A stretch of 64,000 bases of DNA from Pontibacter coccineus. Its GTDB lineage: Bacteria; Bacteroidota; Bacteroidia; Cytophagales; Hymenobacteraceae. The notes under the pieces are model-generated. The model made no database searches. It saw only the letters and a program-made list of their open reading frames with translations, and had not been told where the DNA came from. The DNA is taken from contig NZ_JAUOTN010000004.1 in NCBI RefSeq assembly GCF_030546575.1, positions 558,001 through 622,000 of the forward strand, given 5' to 3'. The position numbers and the translations under genes were made by a program. Below, piece after piece: positions 27,997 through 36,606 of the stretch. Position 1 is the first letter of the stretch, and every line of letters starts with the position of its first letter.

Positions 27997-28665
27997 ATGG
28001 ACCTGAAAACAACTTTAAAAACGGCTGTTTTGCTCTTATTTATTAGTAGTGTGGGTGTTACCACAACGGCATCAGCACAGGGGCTTATGTCTGACTTTAT
28101 GGGGCGCCCGGTTTTTGAGAAACGCTACACTGATACCAAAGGCACACCTTATCTCTTTGATGGCTATGAAAATGGTGCTGTAAAGCTGCAAAGCGGCAAA
28201 TCATTTAGTGGAGTGAAACTGAGGTATGATCAGGTGGAAGACGAACTGATGTTTTTAAACGAGTCCGGAAAAGAGATGCTGTTCGCGGAGCCGGTAACGG
28301 AGTTTACCATCAATGACCGGACGTTCCGCAGGAGATATCCTGCGACAGATGGTGCTACGGCCGAGGCATATTATGAAGTGCTGGTAGAGGGAAAGACCGA
28401 ACTACTGAAGCGGACAAGTAAAAAAATAATTGAGGAAGCGGCCTACAACGCTGCCACCAAAGTGAGGTCGATCCGTGCGAACGAGAACTATTATGTGACA
28501 GCCGCTCACCTGAGCCTTACCAAAGTAAAGAAAGACAAAAAATCACTGCTCGCTGCACTGCCTGGTAAAAGCGCCGAACTGGAGACCTACGTGAAGGACA
28601 ACCGCCTGGACCTGCGACAGGAGCAGGACATGGTAAAGCTGGTGATCTATTATAACTCTTTGTAA
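27997..28665 (+). CDS. Secreted protein of unknown function (tandem paralogue 1)
   Basis: A 222-residue protein with a clear signal peptide (cut near residue 27, TTASAQG). The body has GTPYLFDGYENGAVKLQSGK, YDQVEDELMF, LLKRTSKKIIEE and the C-terminal DMVKLVIYYNSL. No catalytic motif is evident. The gene 31 bases downstream encodes a clear paralogue with all these blocks conserved. Both are likely periplasmic or surface proteins of a Bacteroidota-specific family. Confidence 0.65.
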   Translation: MDLKTTLKTAVLLLFISSVGVTTTASAQGLMSDFMGRPVFEKRYTDTKGTPYLFDGYENGAVKLQSGKSFSGVKLRYDQVEDELMFLNESGKEMLFAEPVTEFTINDRTFRRRYPATDGATAEAYYEVLVEGKTELLKRTSKKIIEEAAYNAATKVRSIRANENYYVTAAHLSLTKVKKDKKSLLAALPGKSAELETYVKDNRLDLRQEQDMVKLVIYYNSL

Positions 28666-28695
28666 ACGAATGTCTTATTTATAATCTTCCGGTAT

Positions 28696-29376
28696 ATGAA
28701 AACAGTTGTATTACGTTTTAGTCTGGCTATGCTGGCCATCTGCCTGTTCAGTGCAAGTGCAGAGGCGCAGTATACGCACACCAACGACATGGAGGCACGC
28801 CCGGTGCACGAGTACAACACCATCACCATGATTGGCTCGCCATACCTCTTCAAAGACTGGGCAAAGGGCTCGCTGACACTCAAAAACGGCACCGTGTACC
28901 AGGGCATCGACCTGATGTATGACCAGGTGAAGGACGCCATCATTTTCAAGGCAAAGAACGGAGAGGTGAAGGAGCTGCTGGAGCCGGTGCAGGAGTTTAA
29001 GATCGGCTACATCGAAAACAACAAGCAGCTAGAGCGTACCTTCCGCTCCGGGTATAGCGGCGACGGGGTGCAGCCGAATGCCTTTATGGAAGTGCTGGCC
29101 GACGGGGATGTGGTGCTGCTAAAGCGTACCTCCAAAAAGATATTCGACCGCAAGAACTACAGCTCGGCCACCATCGACAGAGAGGTGCAGGCAAGCGAAG
29201 ACTATTACATTGCCAAAGGCGACAAGGCGGTAAAAGTGAAGAAATCGAAAAGCTCCCTGCTGGCTGCCATACCGGACAAGAAAGACTACCTGGAGACCTA
29301 CATCAAGTCAAACGCGCTGAACCTGCGCAACGACACCGACATGGCCAAACTGGTGGCTTACTACAACTCGCTGTAG
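28696..29376 (+). CDS. Secreted protein of unknown function (tandem paralogue 2)
   Basis: A 226-residue protein with a signal peptide (cut near residue 24, SAEAQY). It parallels its neighbour block by block: GSPYLFKDWAKGSLTLKNG, YDQVKDAIIF, LLKRTSKKIFDR, KSSLLAAIPDKKDYLETYI and DMAKLVAYYNSL. The arrangement indicates a local duplication followed by divergence. A terminator follows within 30 bases of the stop, so the pair is probably one transcript. Confidence 0.65.
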   Translation: MKTVVLRFSLAMLAICLFSASAEAQYTHTNDMEARPVHEYNTITMIGSPYLFKDWAKGSLTLKNGTVYQGIDLMYDQVKDAIIFKAKNGEVKELLEPVQEFKIGYIENNKQLERTFRSGYSGDGVQPNAFMEVLADGDVVLLKRTSKKIFDRKNYSSATIDREVQASEDYYIAKGDKAVKVKKSKSSLLAAIPDKKDYLETYIKSNALNLRNDTDMAKLVAYYNSL

Positions 29377-29403
29377 GCTTTCATAAAGCTTGTTGAGCAT
29401 ATT

Positions 29404-29970
29404 TTAAGCAGCTGCCTGGTTGACGGGTAGCTGCTTTTTTACATTGAGGGCTTGCTGCAAATGCCGCTCCTGGTGCAGCGCCACAAACGCCAGCGTTTCT
29501 CCGGTGTAGAGTTTTAGTAGCTTGAAGAACTCCACAGGTATAGTTTTTTTGTTCAGGTTGGCACCTTTGGCTTTGTCGAGGAGTTGCAGCAGTTCAGTCT
29601 GGTGGTCCAGAAACTCCTCCAGCGTCTGGCGGCCCAGCTGGCTGTTGTTGGGGTTCATGTGCTTCACGGTTTTGCTCTTTTTGCCATTCTCCGGCCGCAC
29701 CATATCCAGCGACTTTTTGCCAAGCCAGCTATACCTTATCGTTTGCCCGGCGTTGCCACCATCGTTAGCGGCGATGGCCTTGGCCAAAACCGGGTTGTAG
29801 TAGCGGCTGTAGCGGTTGAGGTGCTCCAGGCACTCGAGTATGCTCCAACTGTCGGGGGCAGGTTTGTAGTTGAGGAGGGAAAGCTCCAGCGGCACAAAAG
29901 CCGCTATGGCAGTGTGCTTCTGGTTGTGGACGGTGCGGGAGATTTGTTCTAAGGTGTTCATAGCGTTCAT
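29404..29970 (-). CDS. DinB-family protein
   Basis: A 188-residue four-helix-bundle protein. The pattern PAPDSWSILECLEHLNRYSRYY (His near residue 51) and the distal ALHQERHLQQAL (paired His) give the metal-binding histidines of the DinB/YfiT superfamily. Many members are thiol transferases, and some depend on bacillithiol. Bacillithiol use would fit the YtxJ homologue elsewhere in this window. ATG 29961 is an alternative start. Its 3' end overlaps the terminator of the convergent gene. Confidence 0.82.
   Translation of the reverse strand: MNAMNTLEQISRTVHNQKHTAIAAFVPLELSLLNYKPAPDSWSILECLEHLNRYSRYYNPVLAKAIAANDGGNAGQTIRYSWLGKKSLDMVRPENGKKSKTVKHMNPNNSQLGRQTLEEFLDHQTELLQLLDKAKGANLNKKTIPVEFFKLLKLYTGETLAFVALHQERHLQQALNVKKQLPVNQAAA
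29406..29440 (+). terminator. Terminator of the paralogue pair, inside the dinB 3' end
   Basis: AAGCAGCTGCC (29406-29416) pairs with GGGTAGCTGCTT (29425-29436) in an 11-pair stem with one G-T wobble, followed by T bases. On the other strand the same bases encode the last residues of the DinB protein (KKQLPVNQAAA). Confidence 0.75.
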
Positions 29971-30048
29971 CGTTTTATAGTGTACGCACCAAAGGTATAG
30001 GATGGGTTAACCCCAATCCTTGACGAGCATCAAGATTTACGAAAGCGA

Positions 30049-30600
30049 CTACTTGATCCGGCTCAGTGTTTCGGGGGACATGCGCAGGTATGAGGCGATG
30101 TACTTTTTGGGGATGTGCTGGAACAGGTGCGGACTCCGCTGCATGACGCGCTGCAGCCGCTGCTCCGATTCGGGCAGTAGCAGGTCCACTTCCCGCTCAA
30201 TCTTGCCAACCAGCGCCTTCTCGAGCTGCTCGTACCAGAAACGCCTGATGTTCGGCCGCTGCTCGATCAGCTGCATCAGATCGGCTTTGCTTATACCTAA
30301 TAGCTCGCTTTTCCGGAGGGCCTGTATGTAGTAGTCGGAGGGTTTGCCATCGACAAAGGACGGGAACGACACCAGCAAGGTATGCGGGTAGCCGAAACCG
30401 ACGCAGATCTCCTCGTCAGGCAGCGGGTAGTAAATGCGCAGCGCCCCGCTCATCACCAGGTATAGCCCTTGCTCCACCTGCCCCTGCCGAATCAGAAAGT
30501 CATACCGGTTCAGCTGTACCTTCTTCTTCCACAGCGGCAGGAAAGCAGCTATGTCGTCGGGGGTGAGGTAGGGGATTTGACTGAGGAGGGAGAGGGGCAT
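30049..30600 (-). CDS. Crp/Fnr-family transcriptional regulator
   Basis: A 183-residue regulator with an N-terminal cyclic-nucleotide-binding-type beta-barrel (about 20-120, FLIRQGQVEQGLYLVMSGALRIYY) and a short C-terminal winged helix-turn-helix (HIPKKYIASYLRMSPETLSRIK). The Cys ligands of an Fnr cluster are absent. Cytophagales have many such regulators. The effector and target are unknown. It lies 4 bases from the stop of the EVE-domain gene on the same strand, so it may be co-transcribed as that gene's downstream partner. Confidence 0.85.
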   Translation of the reverse strand: MPLSLLSQIPYLTPDDIAAFLPLWKKKVQLNRYDFLIRQGQVEQGLYLVMSGALRIYYPLPDEEICVGFGYPHTLLVSFPSFVDGKPSDYYIQALRKSELLGISKADLMQLIEQRPNIRRFWYEQLEKALVGKIEREVDLLLPESEQRLQRVMQRSPHLFQHIPKKYIASYLRMSPETLSRIK

Positions 30601-30604
30601 TTGG

Positions 30605-31720
30605 TTAAAAATATGAGTCTTCTGCCACTTCAGAAAATTCTTCTAAAACGGCGTCTGTCATATATTCTAATCTTTTCTCTTCGGCGAGCTCTTCAACTGA
30701 ATCATAAGAAATAAATGTACATGACTCAGATAATGGACCGCTTTCTAAAAAAGTAAAAACAGGACGGGTAATTTCCTGCAGAACCTTTTCTTTTCTCTCA
30801 TTTGGAGCCACTATATGTGCCTGGATTTTCAAGTTGGGTTGAAGAGCCATTAAGTCAGCCATTCTTAAAATGCCGGAATAGATAGAAGTTGTGTGTTCTA
30901 CTTCAAAGGCTCTGATAATAGACCGCCCTTTAATCCAAAGAATATCAATGTTCTCAATAGTCTTCAGAGTAGCGCTATCGTAATTCAGCGGAAGGTCCTG
31001 TAATACAGAGCCCTGCTTTACAGGGCTCCAGACCTCAAGTACTCTACTTCTATCATTCTTGGGAATCCAGATCTTATAATTCATACGCTCACCAATCCCG
31101 GCAAGTAAGCCTTGAATTTTTATAGAATCGCGAGTTTGTGAAGGTTGTTCTGGTGAAATCGGAGTCTCATCATTCTCAGGAATGGATACAGTAACTTTTT
31201 TATTATGCTGTGTTTTTACAGTAGGTCCTTTCGATTTCTTCTTATCGCTATCGCTTAAAGGAAAATCAGTAGGCTTTTGAGTCTGTTTATAAAGTAACTG
31301 TTCTAAAAATTGCCCGTCAAAATCATCGAATTTTCTTAAACTACCTCGGACCATACTTGTCCATTTGCTGCTTGTTTTCGGCTGATTAGCTGTGAATGTA
31401 AGGTTGTTCCAGCAAATGTCTTCATAAATCGGAACAGCTAAGTCTAGGGGCAACCATACTACAGGCCTTACTTTGAACCTCAATATGAATGGGTCATCCT
31501 CAGATTGAAAGATGGGAGAATCATCTATAAAGAACTTGTCTGTAACCTCTAGTATGCCGATCCATCTCGAAAGTCTTGTTACGTAACAAATCAACTTATC
31601 CCCAACTTTGATTTTAGAGGCAGCGGATTTCTGGCCTTCTCTAAAACCTGATATAGTCTGGTCTGATTTATTAAAAGCTTCAAGTGTGTCAGGTGAGAAA
31701 AGATTTACAAAGTATGCCAT
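30605..31720 (-). CDS. EVE-domain protein with a nuclease-like C-terminal domain
   Basis: About 371 residues from the ATG at 31720 (MAYFVNLFSPDT); the frame opens at 31732. Residues 1-150 fit an EVE/PUA-like fold, a known reader of modified bases (SGFREGQK, KIKVGDKLICYVTRLSRWIGILEV). A Lys/Ser/Thr-rich linker spans about 155-205. The C-terminal domain has IDILWIKGRSIIRAFEVEHTTS near residues 260-283, in which a D and an ExE fit the PD-(D/E)xK nuclease pattern with Glu in place of Lys. I infer a modification-sensing defence nuclease. The gene is clearly AT-rich against its neighbours and free of the octamer, consistent with transfer. No methyltransferase or second defence gene is adjacent. Confidence 0.62.
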   Translation of the reverse strand: MAYFVNLFSPDTLEAFNKSDQTISGFREGQKSAASKIKVGDKLICYVTRLSRWIGILEVTDKFFIDDSPIFQSEDDPFILRFKVRPVVWLPLDLAVPIYEDICWNNLTFTANQPKTSSKWTSMVRGSLRKFDDFDGQFLEQLLYKQTQKPTDFPLSDSDKKKSKGPTVKTQHNKKVTVSIPENDETPISPEQPSQTRDSIKIQGLLAGIGERMNYKIWIPKNDRSRVLEVWSPVKQGSVLQDLPLNYDSATLKTIENIDILWIKGRSIIRAFEVEHTTSIYSGILRMADLMALQPNLKIQAHIVAPNERKEKVLQEITRPVFTFLESGPLSESCTFISYDSVEELAEEKRLEYMTDAVLEEFSEVAEDSYF

Positions 31721-31789
31721 AATCAAGATCATTGTCTCACGTGAAAGTATACAATAATATATAGATTTTAATGTAAAATTGGCATTCTT

Positions 31790-32077
31790 TTACCTCCTCT
31801 GCTCAAACCGGTCAAACCCTTTCAGCCCCTCCTTCTCCTCTACCTCTACTTTCTCCACCTGCGCGCGGTCGGGGCCCTGGTGTGCCCATTCCTCCAGTTT
31901 TTTCAACGCCTCGGGTTTCCCTTCGGCTTCCAGGTATACGGTGCCATTGGGCTCGTTCTGCACAAAGCCGTACAGGCCCAACTCCAATGCTTTGCCTTGG
32001 GTGCTGGCTCTGAAAAATACGCCTTGCACCCGGCCATGTATGCGCATGGCCACACGCTTTTTGTCTTTGTTTTCCAT
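31790..32077 (-). CDS. acyP: Acylphosphatase
   Basis: A 95-residue ferredoxin-fold enzyme that hydrolyses acyl phosphates. The phosphate-binding loop and its arginine are in HGRVQGVFFRAST (about residues 14-26). The catalytic asparagine is in YGFVQNEPNGTVYLEAEG. The size matches the family. It sits alone between the EVE gene and L-serine dehydratase, with several octamer copies just upstream (32079-32130). Confidence 0.92.
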   Translation of the reverse strand: MENKDKKRVAMRIHGRVQGVFFRASTQGKALELGLYGFVQNEPNGTVYLEAEGKPEALKKLEEWAHQGPDRAQVEKVEVEEKEGLKGFDRFEQRR

Positions 32078-32280
32078 CAGGTATAGGTATAGCTCGTCTA
32101 CTCAGAAAACGGAGGCGGCAGGTATAGGTTAGGATAACCAGAAGCATCAGTTGAAACAGAACGTTTAACCCCGTGAGCCGTGTTATCAAATGGAGCGGGA
32201 GTCTAGCTGATTCCTGAAATTTAGATTAACTTTAACACGTCCCTGCGCCTAGGCCGCAGGGCAGGTATAAGCCATACGAT

Positions 32281-33189
32281 ATGTCATTACTATTCAACGA
32301 TTTTAAGAGCTGGGAAAAGCATTGCGCAGAAACCGGCGAACCACTATACCAGCCTGTGCTGGACTACGAAATAGAGCAAAAAGGTCGCACAGAGGAGTTT
32401 ATCTGGGAGAACATCGCCAAAGCCTACGAGGTGATGAAGGACGCCGTGCACACGGGCCTTACCGAAGACATGACCTCCCGCTCAGGTATGGTGAACAACA
32501 GCGCCAAAAAAGTGGCTAAGTCGCCGGTGACGGTGCTGTCGCCGGAGTTTCAGATGCTGGTGTCGCGTGCGCTGGGAGCCAAAGAGGTGAACTCCTGCAT
32601 GGGCCGCGTAGTGGCCGCTCCTACAGCCGGTGCCTCCGGTATACTGCCCGGTACGCTCACCACGCTGCAGGAACTACACGGACTCGATGACCGCAGCATA
32701 CATGAAGGCCTGCTCGTTGCAGCAGGTATAGCGCTGATCATTGAGCAGAACGCTTCGCTGGCCGGTGCCGTGGGCGGTTGTCAGGCCGAGACGGGCAGTG
32801 CAGCAGCCATGGCGGCTGGCGCCATTGTGTATTGCCTGGGCGGTAACGTGGACCAGGTGTTCACGGCGGTGGCCATTACGATCCAGTGTATGCTGGGCCT
32901 GGTATGCGACCCGGTAGCGGGTCTGGTAGAGGTGCCGTGCATTGTGCGCAACGCCAGCGCGGCCGCTATCGCCTATTCTTCCTCGCAACTGGCCATTGCC
33001 GGTGTGAATGCTGTTATCCCGGTTGACCAGTGCGTGGCGGCCCTCGGCGAGGTAGGCGAGAGCATGGAACGTAAGTACAAAGAAACAGCCCTCGGCGGAC
33101 TCGCCAACACCCCAAGAGCCCGCGAAATAGAAAAGTTCGTGCTGGTGCAGGACGTGGAGATCCTGCCGGACGAAGACGAGAACAGCTGA
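32281..33189 (+). CDS. L-serine ammonia-lyase, iron-sulfur type (catalytic chain)
   Basis: A 302-residue enzyme that deaminates L-serine to pyruvate. NSCMGRVVAAPTAGASGILPG is the family hallmark. The likely 4Fe-4S ligands are in GGCQAETGSA and CDPVAGLVEVPC. The length corresponds to the alpha (catalytic) part of the two-part enzymes. No beta chain lies next to it. A terminator follows 60 bases after the stop. Confidence 0.9.
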   Translation: MSLLFNDFKSWEKHCAETGEPLYQPVLDYEIEQKGRTEEFIWENIAKAYEVMKDAVHTGLTEDMTSRSGMVNNSAKKVAKSPVTVLSPEFQMLVSRALGAKEVNSCMGRVVAAPTAGASGILPGTLTTLQELHGLDDRSIHEGLLVAAGIALIIEQNASLAGAVGGCQAETGSAAAMAAGAIVYCLGGNVDQVFTAVAITIQCMLGLVCDPVAGLVEVPCIVRNASAAAIAYSSSQLAIAGVNAVIPVDQCVAALGEVGESMERKYKETALGGLANTPRAREIEKFVLVQDVEILPDEDENS

Positions 33190-33248
33190 TTTAAGTTAAT
33201 AAGGTAGAAAAGTATAAAGTTAGAAAGTTTTCTAGCTGATAGGTATGG

Positions 33249-33285
33249 AGAGGCAGTGGCTGGAGAGGTCGCTGCCTCTTTTTTA
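33249..33285 (+). terminator. Terminator after the serine dehydratase gene
   Basis: AGAGGCAG (33249-33256) pairs with CTGCCTCT (33272-33279) and is followed by a T-run to about 33284. Confidence 0.8.
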
Positions 33286-33419
33286 TACCTATACCTGGTG
33301 CCTTGTCGCCTTTACTCTGGCCACGATTCCTATACCTGAAATCCCTAAATCTGGTGGCTTTGTCGGATGATTCAGACCAATGGCTATACCTGTATTCCTG
33401 AAATATAAAGCAGGTATAA
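33284..33419. repeat. Dense non-coding cluster of the octamer
   Basis: Five copies of TATACCT/AGGTATA lie in 136 bases: 33284-33290, 33289-33296, 33330-33337, 33384-33391 and 33412-33419. The 410-base gap up to the DUF4407 gene holds no other recognisable feature. This is the densest non-coding cluster of the word in the window. Confidence 0.75.
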
Positions 33420-33600
33420 CGTCCCATCAATCAGCTGAACTTAACCAAGTACAATTGCTGTTGCCGCTTTAGTGCGCGAGTTCATCACATTTTAGGGGTG
33501 GTTCGTCACATTTTAAAGGATAAAAGTATTAAAGCCAGTAAGTTAGGCGTTGTTATTGCATGCTGCCTTTGCATCAGTTTTAACCTGTACAGGATCATAC

Positions 33601-34776
33601 ATGAAGAAATTTTTTTGGTGGTGCGCCGGTGCCGACGACACTATACTCGAAAAGTGCTCTAAGTCGGAGCACATTAAATATGCCGGTGTTGGCGCGACCG
33701 TTCTATTCACAGGTGTGCTGGCCAGCTTGTCGGGCGGGTATGCCCTCTATACCGTCTTCGATTCCGTGCCGATGGCAGTAGGCTTTGGTCTGTTGTGGGG
33801 CGCTGTTATCTTCAACCTCGACCGTTTCATTGTTTCCACCATCCGCAAAGAAGGCAAATTCTGGAAAGAGCTGCTGATGGTGACGCCCCGAATTTTGCTG
33901 GCACTGGTGCTAGCCGTGGTTATATCCAAACCACTGGAGCTGAAAATTTTTGACAAAGAGATACAGGCCGTCCTGAAGGAAAAGCAGGCAGAGCTCGCTA
34001 TTCAGCACAAATCGTTGGTGAACAAACAGTTTGCCGAGGTGGATTCCGTGAAGTCAGAGATTGCAGGTATACGGGCAGAGATAGAAGCCAAAATACAGGA
34101 GCGCAACAAACTCTACGAAATGGTGGCCGCTGAGTCCGATGGCACGGGTGGCACCGGTAAAATAGGCAGAGGCCCTATCTACGAAGAGAAAAAGCGCCAG
34201 TACGACAAGGTGGACGAAGAACTAAAGCTCCTGCAAGCGAGCGCCGCCGACCGGATTCTGGTAAAAGAGCAGCGCATTGCCGACCTCATGAAGCAGTACG
34301 ACAGCACCGTGGCCGAAGGACAGCAAAGCTTCTCGAACTACGATGGCCTGATGGCCCGGATCGACGCCCTGAACACGTTGCCGTGGCTACCGGTGTTCTT
34401 TATCACGCTGCTGTTCATCTGTCTGGAGACAGCACCTATTTTTACCAAGCTGATCACCAGCAAAGGCCCTTACGATGATATTCTGAAAGGGCTCGAGCAC
34501 GAGCGCACCACGCAGGAAATGCACCGGGTGCAGGAGCGCCAGAAGCAGTACGATACCCGCCAAGCCGTAGCCGAAGCCAAATTTGCCGCCCGTCAGGAGT
34601 TTGAAATCGAAGCCAAGCGGGAAGAAGAACGCCTGAAGTCAGACGCCCACCTCGACGTGGTCCGCGAATCAGCCGCCGTGTGGCGCGAGCGCAAACTGGC
34701 CGATATCAGCCGCAGTCCTAACACCGCCGCCGATATTTTGAATGACGGTGAGGAGAGCAGTTACTATAAGTGGTAA
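33601..34776 (+). CDS. DUF4407-family membrane protein
   Basis: About 391 residues from the ATG at 33601 (MKKFFWWCAGAD); the upstream 17 codons look like untranslated leader. Two hydrophobic pairs at the N-terminus (about 25-75 and 95-115) are separated by NLDRFIVSTIRKEG, the family hallmark. A long charged coiled coil follows (about 120-250). Then come another membrane helix (LPWLPVFFITLLFICLETAP) and a charged C-terminal helical tail. The shape suggests a membrane-anchored coiled-coil sensor or scaffold. No function is established. Confidence 0.85.
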   Translation: MKKFFWWCAGADDTILEKCSKSEHIKYAGVGATVLFTGVLASLSGGYALYTVFDSVPMAVGFGLLWGAVIFNLDRFIVSTIRKEGKFWKELLMVTPRILLALVLAVVISKPLELKIFDKEIQAVLKEKQAELAIQHKSLVNKQFAEVDSVKSEIAGIRAEIEAKIQERNKLYEMVAAESDGTGGTGKIGRGPIYEEKKRQYDKVDEELKLLQASAADRILVKEQRIADLMKQYDSTVAEGQQSFSNYDGLMARIDALNTLPWLPVFFITLLFICLETAPIFTKLITSKGPYDDILKGLEHERTTQEMHRVQERQKQYDTRQAVAEAKFAARQEFEIEAKREEERLKSDAHLDVVRESAAVWRERKLADISRSPNTAADILNDGEESSYYKW

Positions 34777-35009
34777 GCAAGGTCTTGAAGTTATCTTAGA
34801 TAGCTTTTGCTGGTGCTCTTCTTATCTGAGTAAGGTATAGGATTTACGTACTGGTTCTGTACTTAGAGCACAAGCGAGAATGCTGTGTCTTCTCCCAGAT
34901 TTCTTATTTAAATGCATCGCCGTCGAGCAACTGTCCCTTTGAGTATTAGCCTTTCGCATTAACCCAAAACTGTCCCCTTGAGGGATGGGTTTGTTTCATT
35001 CCAGGAAAT

Positions 35010-35125
35010 TCTCCCCTTGAGGGGAGCGTAGAGGGGTGTCTTGGTTGCGGAAAAATCGTAAAGAAGCCTGCTAATGGTAATTCGCCACCGAGTTCACACC
35101 CCTATAATCCCCTCAAGGGGATAGT
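35010..35125. repeat. Inverted pair of a CCCCTTGAGGGG element
   Basis: The element at 35011-35039 has CTCCCCTTGAGGGGAG followed by AGGGGTGT at 35032-35039. It recurs inverted at 35096-35125 as ACACCCCT followed by TCCCCTCAAGGGGA. Each arm contains its own small palindrome, and a spacer of about 56 bases separates them. A related partial copy lies near 34975. This sits in the 486-base gap between the DUF4407 and aminotransferase genes and resembles a small non-autonomous repeat. Confidence 0.7.
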
Positions 35126-35262
35126 TAGCTTCCGCTGTGTGATCACACTGCATAAGGTATAGCCCAATAGCACCTCCTTAGCTAAAAATCAGTTTTTGTA
35201 GCGCGTTTGGGCCATACTTTTTCCAGAAGTTAGTATCTTGTTGCGTACTAACTTACTGGCGC

Positions 35263-36519
35263 ATGACTGTTTCAAAAATGGCCCAAAACCTCATCGGTTC
35301 CGAGATCATCAAACTCGCCGGTGAAGTCAACGCAATGATTGCCAAGGGCGATCAAATCTGCAACCTTACCATCGGCGACTTCGACCCTAAGATATACCCT
35401 ATACCTGGCGAACTGCGGGCTGGCATTGCCGAAGCCTACGCCGAAGGGCATACCAATTACCCACCCGCTAACGGGGTGGCCGTGCTGCGCAAAGCTGTAG
35501 CCGACTTCACCCGCGACCGATTGGGCCTGGCTTACTCCGAGAATGATATTCTGATAGCAGGTGGCTCTCGTCCGCTGATTTACGCGACCTACCTGGCCCT
35601 TGTGGACCCGGGAGACAAAGTGGTTTTTCCGACGCCATCGTGGAACAACAACCATTACTGCCACCTCTCGGGCGCAACACCCGTGATGGTTGAGACCAGC
35701 CCGGACAACAACTTCATGCCGACCGCTGCCGATGTAGCCTCCAGCTTGAAAGGTGCGACCCTGCTGGCTTTGTGCTCACCACTTAACCCAACGGGCACGA
35801 TGTTCTCCAAAAAAGACCTTGAGGATATTTGCGACCTGGTGATTGCCGAAAACAAAAGCCGTGGAGCAGGCGAGAAGCCGCTTTACATCCTCTATGACCA
35901 AATTTACTGGATGCTGACTTTTGGTGAACACCAGCACTACGATCCGGTGAACCTGCGCCCCGAGCTACGCGACTATACCATTTACATCGACGGCACTTCC
36001 AAGTGCTTCGCCGCTACCGGTGTTCGGGTTGGCTACGCGTTCGGCCCGACGGTGGTGATCGACAAGATGAAGGCGATACTCGGCCATGTGGGTGCCTGGG
36101 CGCCGAAAGCTGAGCAAATGGCAACCGCACGCTTCCTGCACCAGACCGATGCAGTGGATGTGTTCCTGGACGAATTCAAGCATGATGTGCGCGCGAGCCT
36201 GGACATGCTCTACCACGCTTTCAAAGACCTGAAAAACGAAGGCTATAACGTGGACGCCATCGAGCCGATGGGTGCCATTTACCTCTCCGCCAAACTCGAC
36301 CTGGCCGGTAAAACCACCCCATCAGGGCAGCTACTGCAAACCAGCAAAGACATCAGCTTTTATATTCTTGAAGAGGCCAAACTGGCTGTCGTACCTTTCT
36401 CCGCCTTCGGTTCCGCTCCCGAGTTGGCTTGGTTCCGACTGTCGGTAGGGGGTGCCTCGCTGGAGAGCATCAAAGACTCGCTGGGCAGGTTGAGGGAAGC
36501 ACTGCAGAAGTTGAGATAA
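35263..36519 (+). CDS. PLP-dependent aminotransferase, class I/II
   Basis: A 418-residue fold-type I aminotransferase. The PLP lysine is in YIDGTSKCFAATGVRVGYAF (about residues 243-262). SPLNPTGTMFS supplies the substrate-carboxylate Asn, and ILYDQIYW the PLP-pyridine Asp and Tyr. Aspartate aminotransferase-like enzymes share this pattern, but specificity is not fixed by motifs. It faces the Lrp/AsnC regulator across a shared terminator, next to a probable asparagine-forming enzyme, so aspartate is an attractive but unproven product. Confidence 0.88.
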   Translation: MTVSKMAQNLIGSEIIKLAGEVNAMIAKGDQICNLTIGDFDPKIYPIPGELRAGIAEAYAEGHTNYPPANGVAVLRKAVADFTRDRLGLAYSENDILIAGGSRPLIYATYLALVDPGDKVVFPTPSWNNNHYCHLSGATPVMVETSPDNNFMPTAADVASSLKGATLLALCSPLNPTGTMFSKKDLEDICDLVIAENKSRGAGEKPLYILYDQIYWMLTFGEHQHYDPVNLRPELRDYTIYIDGTSKCFAATGVRVGYAFGPTVVIDKMKAILGHVGAWAPKAEQMATARFLHQTDAVDVFLDEFKHDVRASLDMLYHAFKDLKNEGYNVDAIEPMGAIYLSAKLDLAGKTTPSGQLLQTSKDISFYILEEAKLAVVPFSAFGSAPELAWFRLSVGGASLESIKDSLGRLREALQKLR

Positions 36520-36566
36520 GGTATAGCTCAATACGAAAGTAGCAAAACATAAAGCCCGGATAAACG

Positions 36567-36600
36567 CAAAGCCGCTTTGGATCAGTTCGAAGCGGCTTTG
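36567..36600. terminator. Bidirectional terminator between convergent genes
   Basis: CAAAGCCGCTT (36567-36577) pairs perfectly with AAGCGGCTTTG (36590-36600). It lies between the stops of the aminotransferase (plus) and the Lrp regulator (minus). T-richness after the stem is modest on both strands. Confidence 0.7.
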
Positions 36601-36606
36601 CTATAC

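Noticed and set aside
30605-32077. Multi-gene restriction-modification or defence island around the EVE gene
   Set aside because: Neighbours are an acylphosphatase and a Crp/Fnr regulator, with no methyltransferase, helicase or integrase.
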